Below are positions 39,001 to 51,000 of a stretch of 64,000 nt of DNA, in pieces. A program made the translations under genes and the position numbers. The notes beneath the pieces were generated by a model. That model did not search any database, was not told where the DNA came from, and was given only the letters and a program-made list of their open reading frames with translations. Every line of letters begins with the position of its first letter. Position 1 is the first letter of the stretch. Origin of the DNA: Ignelater luminosus (lineage: Eukaryota; Arthropoda; Insecta; Coleoptera; Elateridae); the NCBI GenBank assembly GCA_011009095.1, contig VTPC01000996.1, positions 244,621-308,620 of the forward strand, in the 5' to 3' direction.

Positions 39001-42000
39001 GACACCCTTTCCACTACACTCCTGTGCAAAGACTTGAAGAATTTTTGTCGACTTATTTTGAACACCGACATATAAGACGAAAGGTTCTTACGCCGCATTT
39101 TGTGGACAGATGAATCCAAGTTTAGTCGTGAAGAGATAACTAACTATCACAATTTACATTATTGGGCAGAAGAAAATCCTCACCAAAAGAAACAAACATC
39201 ATTTCAATGTAAATTTAGTGTGAACGTGTGGGCAGGTGTAATAGGTAGAAGCCTGATTGGTCCATATTCTTTGACAATTTAAATGGTGATAACTATTTAG
39301 AATTTTTACAGAACAATTTGGACTATATTTTGGATGAAGTGTCACTAGATGTCAGGTGACAAATAGTTTTTCAAAACAATGGATGCCCTGCTCACTATCG
39401 GGACTTTTTAAATGCCAACTTTCCCAATAGATGGATAGGGAGAAACGGGCTGATAATATGGCCTGCTCGATCACCAGATATGACGCCCCTGGATTATTAT
39501 GTCTGGGGGCGAATGAAAGAATTGGTGTACAATGAAGAAATTCAAGACAGAGACCATCTAATAAGAAAAATCAGTGAGGCAGCAGAAATGAGGTTAGGCG
39601 CAACCATGACTGAAATGCGTCGAAGAGCCCGAAGTTGTATTAGACACAGTGGTGCTCATTTCGAGCATAATCGTTAATGCATTTATTTAAAACTTATTTG
39701 TTTTATTTTGTAACCAATTCAAAAACTTGGGTATGTAATGTGAAGTAACAATTTTTTTTTTTATTAAATATGTCAATACCTTTACATTTGATAAGTCTGT
39801 GATTTTAAAGGGCAAGGAACAAGGATGTTTTTAAAAATGTTTCAACATAATTAGGCACTGAATTTTTCTTTTTTATAGTCTTATGAAGTAAAAGTTAAAT
39901 TTTAGAGTCATAATTTTTTTTAACTTGCTCTGGGTCTAATTTGTTTAATCACTTGTAGGAGTGGTGGAAATGACTAAAATTGATAGAGTAGCTATGAAAG
40001 ATTATAAAATTATCATTACCTTCTAATTAAATGTTTCCAATAGTGTGGTGTTCACATTTAAATGGGGAAATACGTCCAATTAGGTGAAATTATGAAAAAT
40101 GACAATATCTCAAAAACCGTGACACTTTGCATAATAGCATATTAGGTCAGATAAGCTCCAAATCATGACTTCTACCACCCCCTTTAGAGTATACAGCAGT
40201 GAACCAAACACCCTGTATAGCTTTTTAACAACACTAATAGGCACATCATCGAAAATCAATTTTTTATCAAACACTGCTTCAATACAATAACAAACATTTT
40301 GGGAAAATAATGACAATCCTGTAAAATGTTGGTTAACTTGAAATCCTGGTATCATATCGCTTTACTGTACCACGCCAATTGCATTTCAAATTAACAGAAA
40401 TAGAAATATTACGACTAATAATGATTATTTCAGCAAATATTTTTGCAGATTATCCAGAGATTTCTGTAATTTTTGCAAAAATGTATTACAGGTTAGTACA
40501 CCTTTATGTTTATAATAAAATTTTAACAACTGTATTGTTTTTTTAATAAATTTTCTTGTAGATTAGATTAGTTTTAGTTTGTTAAAAAGGAATATTTACA
40601 AATAAGTTTATGTAATAACCTTTTTTTGCTTTATGCAGTTAGAGCATGGTTAGAGTAGAATTCCGTTAATTTTTCAAATAAGAAACTCTGTAACTATGAA
40701 ACAGTTTTCAAGATTCGACTTTTTGCAAGCCGTTACTTTTCCATTTTCCTCCTTCAATTCTACTTTCTCTTATTAGGGACATTGTTGAATCAGCAGGATT
40801 TCTACAATGGATATAAGGAATGCTAGGTTAATAGGCTTTTACAGCTTTTTAAATTTTACAAAACATACAGAGCACAAGAAAAAGTAACTGTGTTTTTTAA
40901 TTTAGCAAAATTTGCACAACTTTTACCTGCCATGATAGATCAGGGAAAGGTTGTCCAGTTTTTATAAACAAGAGGAAATGGTCCCATCCCATCCATACAC
41001 AACAAAAACTAACCGAAGGCAAAGATTTTACAGTTTTTCTTTTAATTATCAGGGTAACGAAAGCTTGTCCAGTCTTCATAAATACCAAAAAGTAGTGCTT
41101 TCCACAAAAAGTGGACACCTCATATAAGTCGACAGATTATGTAGAACCAAAGTATTACTAAAACATGCTAAATGGTCTCTTTCAACTGGATGCTCCCAAT
41201 AAATAGACAAAAAGTATGAAGCAGGCAGTATCTGCTTATTGAAGATTTTACTGTAATAATAAATTATAAAATCTTACACATTGCTGAAACAATACTAATC
41301 AATTGTAACTATTATAATCAATCGTTAAAGATCATTCAGAAACATTTAAAACCTTACTATCAAGTGAATAAGCAAAACTATATTAAACAGCAATTCAGAA
41401 AGAATTTTAAACTGTATTTGAAATTAGCCTAGGCTTAGCGATGCCTTATTGTATGCAAGTTTACTAAAAGTCATTTGATATTTTTTGTACAATATTTCAA
41501 TGTAAATTCAATTTTTAGAAAATTTTAAAGAGTATCATACAGATTTGTAAAAATTGATTTAAATTCTGAAGCAAAAATTGAGAATATTTAGAAATATTTC
41601 CATTTATTTGTTAAAAATGCGTCAATATTTGCACAGAATGCGAATTTCTGCAAACCACATTAAAGACGCTAACCTAACCTTTACTTTGCCTCAAACGTGT
41701 TTACTGTTTACTTTTAACTCGTTATTAGTGGATGGTTAGCGGTTTGCCTGCTTGTTTATTTTTATTTTTAAGATTTCAGGAGTTCGAGTAACCCGAATAA
41801 CAACTTGCGAAATGTTTAGGTTAGAACTGCAAACCACTTTACTCGCGAAATTCAAACATTAAATGTCATTTCGGTACGCAGGCGCACCAACCGAAATTGA
41901 CTCATTTTTGAAATTAAATCTATAACCGTGTCATGCATGATACGTTTTTCACGTTAATTTTGATTTTATTTTTCTAGAAAGTTCCTTGTGGTGAAATTTA

Positions 42001-45000
42001 CAATAAATTTTAATACATTTTTTATCTGAAAAATATTACTGTGTCAAACGGTTCTAAGAGGTTAGTTTTCTTGGTGACTAAAATAAATTTGACAGTTTGA
42101 TTTAAATCTTATGGATGAAATTTATTCAGTTAATAAAGTAAGAGAAGTTATTGCCATGCAAACCTGTAAGAATTTATAAAACTTGAGAGAACCTGTTTGA
42201 AAAATACACTGATAGGGAATTTAAGAATAGATTCAAACATTCAACTTTTAAATGTCACTTCACTCATTTTGAGTATTGAATATTCTCATTCACCGTTTTC
42301 ATTCTTGATGCCATTACAAAAATAAGATTCTAAATGAAAATTTATTGTTAAATTCACAAAGTTTTATCATTATGTTGTTAACTGTAATCATAATCACTAA
42401 AAAATAACCTAGAAAGATTTAAATGTCACTTGTATTATTTTAATAGCTTTTGTTTCACTTTTTTGTTAAAATCAAACTATCAAAGACCAAAAATTTATAA
42501 TCCATGGGTATCTTTGACTTGGGTTTTTGTTGCTCTCATCACAGTATTATGAATTAACTGGAAATGAACTTGGAAATGCAAACAATCGTGGGCGCCCAAT
42601 AAGTGATTTACTGCAGTTATTGTGTGATCTCAGATACTTTGCTAGAAACCAAATTCAAGATGAAACTGCTGATCTACATGGCTTAAGTCAATCTTTAATT
42701 AGCAGGATTATTAAAAAAGTTAGTACAATTTTTTGTGTTTGAGCATGGTGTTTGCCTAGCTTACAATTTAAATATTGTTAGGTAAGTGTTACTTTGTCAA
42801 GATTACATAGAACATATATAAACACGCCACAAACACAAGCCAAAGAAGTGGAAATCATGAGAGGCTTTTTTGCTATAAATTGATATTTTCAAGTTATTGG
42901 TGCTATTGATGGAACACATATTCCCATTGCAAATCCTGGAGGACTGTTGGCTCAAATAGAGTGTATATAAATCGGAAAGGCTAGTATTCTCTTAATGTTA
43001 CATAGTCATTAACTATAAAGGAAGAGTAAGGCACATTGTAGCAAGGTAGAAAGGAAGCACACATAATACTAGAATTTTTAATGAAAGCGCTTTAAAAGAA
43101 CAATTTTAAAACAACCACTTTACTTCAGCTTTAAACTCAGCAACTAGACAAGAAGAGCGATACTAGAGGCATTGTAGAAAGAAATTTTGGATGATTAAAG
43201 AGAAAATTTCTGTGTATGCGCAGAAGTATTAATACAAGCATAAATACAGCTAAAACCATTATTATAGACGTTGTGTGCTTCACAATTTAACGATTGAATG
43301 GAATGGGTTGGATAACAACAATCAAGAAGAAGACAAAGTTGTAGAACTAGATTGACCTGGTCAACTAATTTTAGAAGTAAATAGAAGAGGCAATTTATTC
43401 AGACAACAGTTTATTCAACAACATTTTTAACAAAAACTATTAAAAGTTTATGTATAGAAAAATCTACGCAATGTTTTTTTTTTAACTTAGGTTTTGGATT
43501 TGTAATTCCAATAACAACTTCTCTTTTAATTTTATTTCTTTTTCAAGATCTTGTATCTCTTTTAGCATACCCACTTTCAAAGTAAACAGTTCTTCTTCTT
43601 GCTTTAGTTGCATCTGAATCATTAACGTCCTTTATTTTATTTCTGTTTGTCCCTTCTTTAATTTTAACACATACCTGAAACATTTCTTTTTTTGTCTCAT
43701 TTCTTTAACTTTTTTCTGCTGCAATTTCAAAATCTTTTCTTCGTGGGTACTTGAGGATTTAAATGAAACAGGCTTATGTTTTTTGGGATTGGTCACTTTT
43801 TCTTTTTGCTGAACTCTTCGGCTACCAACCTCAGACAGATTAGTTTCAGCTAGTAAATTATTATATTGTGGTAATGGTGGTACGATTATCAGAAAATCTT
43901 CATTGTTTGCCAATGGTATTTCTACATTAACGTCATCGGAGTTGTAAATACTATAGTCTTTCTCAAATTCATGGGGCATCATGTTTGCCTAATCAAGCTC
44001 AATAGTTTAGTTTTTTCCACCAAAGATGGACCACCACCTGTCGTTTTTCTGAAGCGCTTCGCATCTGATACATTTTTTTTCCATTTTATTTCATGTGCCG
44101 CTACACTTCATTATTGAATATCACTATAAATTCGGTATGAAAGTCCTTCCAAGCTTGTATTTTTTTTTTAATTGACATTGATGTCAATAGCTTTATTTTC
44201 TATAATTGCAAGTCTCTTGCTTACAGCTTCAAATAAAAAATCTTCCTTTTGAGTCCAGTTGCACGTTCTAGCTGTTTTTTTTGACATCCTTACAACTTTT
44301 TTTTTAAATTTAATATATAATTAAATTAATCATCTACTAGCATGGATTAAATAGGTTGTTTCTGAATACCACCCCAAGTTACCATGTTATACAGTATCAA
44401 TTTAATTAATTTTATGGATTAATAACATTTAAATAATGTTGAGTACACATCACATGTAATATGCTAACATTACAAACTGTTTACAATAATTTAACGCACG
44501 GGAACTAACCACTTTCAGTTCCATTTTTCTAAAAAAGAATCTTCATTTTTTAAATTTTTAGGTTTGTGAGCTATCTCGCCTTGCGTTCATTAAGGACCTC
44601 TACCAGCTGTTTTTGCTCGAGATCGTCTCTTGTTCTTGTTACTCAAATCTGAGTTTTTATTTGAGTGACAAGAACAAGAGACGATCCCGAGTGTCAGATG
44701 TATCTTACTGAACGCAGAGGATAACAATCGTATACGATCGTTGACATTTATAGGTTAGAAATTATAAATTAACATTTTTAGAATTGCTGTCACTTTGCTG
44801 TCAAGATTTATCCTGCTGGAGGGCACACAAATTGAATTTTTACTGTTGCAGTGCTGGTAGTTGATTTTATACACTTTAAACTTATAAAATACATAAGAAT
44901 AATGCATTAACACCAACACAAATGCATGTAGGTAGAATATTTAAAATCAGTTTAAAATTTGCTGTTTCAAAATGTCACTTTTGTGTAAGTTGACTTAATT

Positions 45001-48000
45001 TAGTGCTGTATTCTGTATATTTTATGTGTTGAAAGGTAAATAACACCAGCTACCAGCACCACAGGGGTAAAATATGTGTAAAACGTTTAGAATCAGCTTA
45101 AAATAGTAGGTTGTTTATCCTCCAACAAGTAGCATAGGTCACGTGTTCCAAAACAGCTAATTACATTTCTCTTAATTTTTTTAAAATTATGTATTGAATT
45201 ACCTTTAAAACTTTTTATATATTACGATGTTCCTATCTGGAAAATAACGTGAAATTTCTATAAGAAATCTACAAAACACCGCTACTGGCCATATCACATT
45301 TTTACAAAAATTTCTTGAGATTCTGTGTAATTTGCAAAAATCTTTGCTGAAATGATCCAAGTCTAATGTAATCTTTAATTAAATCCACATGATACAGTAA
45401 AGCATTGTAGACACTGACAAATTTCAACGAACTCCTTTGAAGTTGTTAACTGCATTTGCGAAGTCTGTCCGCATTTTTTTAAATTTTGACTTCAGATTTG
45501 GGTTCTACTTCAAAAACTAAAGACAACGCGGTGTCTTCGTTTTTTGATATCTCTTCGGGAGCATAGTCAAAATGACCGCCAAAATTTGAAAAATTTTGTT
45601 TTTACATTAGAATCATATTCTGCATAAAAAATAAGAAATACATACGTATCCTTTTAGTTAAAGATAAATGTCTGCTTATTTTTGTGAACAGACTGTTCAG
45701 TAATAAAATGGAGTTTGTCGTGGTTATGCTTTGCATTTCCATGTTTTTATTTGTTCTAACCCCTGAATTTCAGATATTGCACCTTACACTAGTTTTATAT
45801 TATAAAAGATGTAATATAAATAATTTTGGTTAGCTAGAATTTTTTATTTTTAATAATCAGAGTCTGATAAGTCGAAAAACTAAACTTGCTTTAACATAAC
45901 AAGGCAATTGTTAAAGTTCTCTGTTATCTCCAGCCTAAAATATCTAAGAAAATTTCTTTTTTTACCATTCTTTGTTTGGTTTAAAGAAAGGATATTTTCA
46001 TTTTTAGCAACTAGTAAACGATAGATTTTTCTCTAAGAAACAAAAGCAACAAATAATTGATCTTCAAAATAAGAACCTTTTTTTTCTAACCTAACTAAAC
46101 TACATATTTGTTGTTGACGATATCTCTTCAGTGTACCAGTTTAGAAAAACAGTTGAATATTCGAACTTTTTTGTAAATGTAAACTATAGAAGATCTAAAA
46201 TCATAAAACAAGAATATCTGATGCTTTTATGACATCTATAACTGTTACAAATATATTGAATACTAGAGAATTAATGAGATTCTTGAGGTACCCCTAATGA
46301 TACTTCATTTTACATACTTGTTTTTGTTCTTACTGGTTTTTGTTGTAAAATATAAAATGTTTTTGTGAAATAAAATTGACTCTTCTGAACATTAATTGAT
46401 ATCTTACGAAGTAATCAAAAAAAAAGGAAAAGCTCGTTTGGAGCTTGAAGGTGGCATTATTTTTATTGATTGCATATTTGATGTAAATGAATATCAACAT
46501 AACCTTTAGTAATCTTATAACTTTACATATAACACATTAACTTTTGAATCAGCTGTGTTAGGTAAACTAATGTTTTTATCATATAAGCCTGTGTAAAATG
46601 GAACATGTTTTCCAATTATCTTTCCTTAAACATGCCTCAATTTTGTGCCATTGTTGTGCGGTAGTACCAGTGTACAATGAGCCAGAATTGTAAGCAAATT
46701 CATTGTAACAGTATCACTTGCTTTTCATTATTCATTATACATGGAAATAACACAGTGCACTATTTTAAAGAATTCACAATACATTACACATAGTATTTAC
46801 AAAACTTTCTTTTACTACACAATTAGCAAGATTTTGGACCGTTATGAAATTGGAATGGATAAAAATGAATATTTTTTAAAAGTCAATGTGAATGCCCAGT
46901 ATATCTATTTAGCTTGAGGTAAGTGCAGATCAATCTAAATACGTAATCATTTTGTTATAAAATGAATGATAATTCCTAGTACTATGTTCTTCTGTATTAC
47001 AGTTAGTGTCAGAAAGTACATACCTCGAAATATACAGGGTGTTCGAAAACTCGCGTATATAGCTTCATTATAAGAAAATAACTGGAAAATATAACGTGCC
47101 CAAAAAGTCCTGCAATCAAATCATCCTTGAAACAAAAAACATATGTCTGTTATAAGTAGGCGTTTGACTTTGACGGTTAATTAATGCCAACCAACCAAAG
47201 ATTGAATGTCAAACATTAGCAATTGAAATCTCTAAAAGGATACTTTCTAAGGATAAGCGAGATCAAACAGATCTATTCAGGTATGTTAATATTGAAATTT
47301 AATAAAAATATATTATTATAACAAATGTGCACGGTTTTCTGGGACACCCTGTAAAATTCACTACCACCTCTCTGGTGTGAATACGTGATAGTATGATAAA
47401 AAAGTTGCAATGTTTTTATTAACTTGTCTTTTTAATTATCATTTAATTAATTAAACTTCCCGAAACTTTCTGAATGTATGGCGCTTGATTTTCAAATATG
47501 TTGTCTCTTATGAGATATGATTATTACACATTTAGTTGGTTTCCAAACCTACATATTTCCTTATCATAAATGATGTTTTTTTTTATTAATAAATAAGTTT
47601 AGAGCCAATTAATAAAACAATGAAGGAAAACCATCCAAAAAGAACCGAAAACTATAATACAACTTGTAAGGTGAGATAAATGCTATGATCTTTTATCTTT
47701 GTTTACTTGATTGCTGAAGCTGATAAAACAACTTTCTTCTGCTTTCAGCATCATAAGTAGGCTATTAATATATTGTTCTGCAGAACATAAGTGAAGTACA
47801 TAGGTAGGTTATTTACGTCCCTCGGAACATAACATCAAAGATGTCAACTATTATCTTCTTAATGATCCCTAATTATATTTCCAAAGACACACGCAGTATT
47901 ACAATAGTTGTCATTTGTTCAAAATTGACAGAAAATTAGGTTACTTAATTTATTTGAAAAATACAAAGTTTTCTTTGTTTCTTGGATGCAATAGTAGAGA

Positions 48001-51000
48001 CAGAGTTAACAGCAAATTGGTATAGGAATTTTTTGTTTGCTTTTGGTCCAAACAAAAGAAGATTCTGATTGTATCAATGGACTCGTCTAATAAAAGTAGA
48101 TCAGTAATGCATATTCAGGTTTTTTCTAGCTATTCTAAGGTCTGTCCCTTTATACTGGCACATTCGAGTATAACTTCTAAGTATCAAAACAGTAAGTTTG
48201 GCAGTTGGTTTTTTTTATATAAGCTGTTTTGACATTCTACATTGTTGTGGATTTTAAAGTTGAGACAAAAGTAGTACATTAGGGTCAATATGCGTGAACA
48301 ACAAGATCGGAGAACAACTTTAAAATTTTTTGCAATGAATGTGTTTTTTGTAGAGCTATTTACATCTTTTGCTTGTATGACCATGATCTTTTTACGATAC
48401 CATTACTTTGACAATTATGTGAGAAATATTTAGAAAATTAAAACAAGATTAAAAAATACAATTGGCACAATGTTGGAACAAAGATAAAATCTGGAAATTC
48501 TGTACATGGAAAAACTTGAAGGGTATAAAGCTACAAATTGTAAATGATCTACTGAACCTAAATATACTGACAAACAACTTCAAATAATACCTCTGGTCAA
48601 GCCTATACCTGAAGCCTGACACGAAACTCATCATTGATGACAAAAACTATTTTACGTTTTTTCAGGGATTTTTAGTTGGCAATAGAAGCTTTTACAAAGA
48701 AATTAAGAACGTTCCCAAGAAGTTTTGATAAACTGATAAAATGATGTGAACATATGGGTAATATTAAAAAACAAGGATTCATCATACAGTCGCATCTCTT
48801 GCAATAGATGTTCATAATGTCCCTGATACTGACGCTTTTGTAGAATTGGACGTACCCAGTGCCTTCTTGGTTGCATTGATTGCATTTTATATTACCAGTC
48901 TGGTATTTCCTCTTTAACATCCAACACACAACACAAGCTAAATTACCTTTTTTTTTTAATCATTCATAGTTATAATAACCTACAAAAGCAAAAACCATTT
49001 CTTAATCTGAATTTCACATTTATCCGGAGTTTAACTAAATATTTTTGTTTTTATTTTTATTGCAAAATTGATTTTCAGGTTCACAGCTTTTTACAAATAG
49101 AATGGTTATTTCCCACATCAATTCAAACATGCATTAGTTGTTCCAATATACAAGAAGGAAAATCCAAACGAGATCAAAAATTACAGACCGGTAGCCCTGC
49201 TACCAGCATTTTCAATAATTTTTGAGAAAATTTTTTACGATCGACTTGTTAAATTTTTAAATAAACATAATGTACTGGTTGAACAGCAATATGGCTTTAA
49301 AAAAGGGTGTTCAACACAAGATGCTGTCTTGGCGTATTATAATAAATTGATGAAAAACTACGACGCGAAGTTAAAATCCCTAGGTATATTTTTCGAATGT
49401 TATCAATCATGAATTACTATTATTTAAGTGCGAAAAATACGGTATCCGCGGGCCTGTCGCTTCCTGGATGCAATCGTATTTATCAGGTAGAACCCAATCA
49501 ACCTTAATTAAACAAGATGCTGCAAAGGCTATATCTAGTAGCATAGATGTTACAGTGGGAATTCCCCAAGGCAGTATCTTAGGATCTTTATTTTTTATTT
49601 TATTCATAAATGATATAACAGAAAACTTGGGAAATTCCTTTCTCACCCTTTATGCTGATGATACATCAGCAATAATACCAGCTTTAATATCATTCTTTTA
49701 ATGAATTAAGCGATAAAGCCACATCATGCGTCTCACAAATGAAGCAGTGGTGTAAATCAAATGGGCTAATCTTAAATTCCTCAAAAACAGAATGTATTTT
49801 ATTCTCATCAAGAAATATTCATTATGACTTTAGTTTACTTGCGCAAAATGAATCGAAATCTTTAAAACAGACAGAGTGTACCAAATTTTTAGGAATATAC
49901 ACCGATAAGAATTTATCATGGAATATACATGTTGATAAGATTATTAAAAAACTAAGTATCCAACACTTTATCATCTTACAATTGCGAGAAGTTGTAAACA
50001 GTGCGACTTTAAGCACTTACTATTTCTCCTGTATTCATTCAATATTAAAATATGGAATTCTTTGTTGGGGAAATTCTTGCAGTATCATCAATGTATTTAT
50101 AATGCAAAAAAGAATTATACGCTCTATGCTAAAGTTGCAGTTTACAACTTCTTGCAAAGAGTACTTTATCAAACTAAAGATACTGACAGTATACAGTATA
50201 TATATTTTAGAAGCGGTATGTTATGTTAAAAAAAACATCCAGAATCTCCCAAGATGTTATAACATAACAAACCTATCAACACGTTCATGTAAGGATATAT
50301 ACATTAAACCTTTTAGATTAGAACAAGTAAACCAAAGTCCGTTCAGAAACTCGATTAGATTATTTAACCATCTACCCATCGAAATAAGAAATATGACATT
50401 TAACACATTCAAAAAGTCTGTTAAGGCACTGCTGATAAAAGGAGCGTACTACTCAAGAGTTTCTGAACAATAATGTAGAAATACTGTAACCATACTATTT
50501 ACTTATTGGTGCATAGTAACTTTGTATTGTGAGTTGTTTATTTGCATGTAGCGTCTGTTTATCTCTGTTATATATTTTGTTGGATCTCTCTGTTATGGTT
50601 ATATTACATAATTGGGTTTGTTGTTTCATGTTTTTGTTGTTGTTACTTGGATGAACTTGTTATACTTATACTTTGACAATTTCCCATACTCTGTAGTCCA
50701 ATGGAAGTAAATAAATTATTATTATTAAAACCAATTTTACGATTTTTTAAGTTATGGCAGAATCACAATCAAAAACAAGCAAATAAGAACAATCTTAGTT
50801 TTAAATAAGGTAAACTGCGCATGTGTCAAAACTGAATTAAATTAGAACTTAAAGTGAAAATCTGCTAAATTAATTAACCTTGAATAATTAAGATGATATT
50901 TGTCAAAGTTAAGTTGAGGTTATAAAAAATACAAATTCTGATAGAAAACAAATGAAAAACAATTGCAAAACTTAATTTTGTTTTATTTGAACTACTTTCA

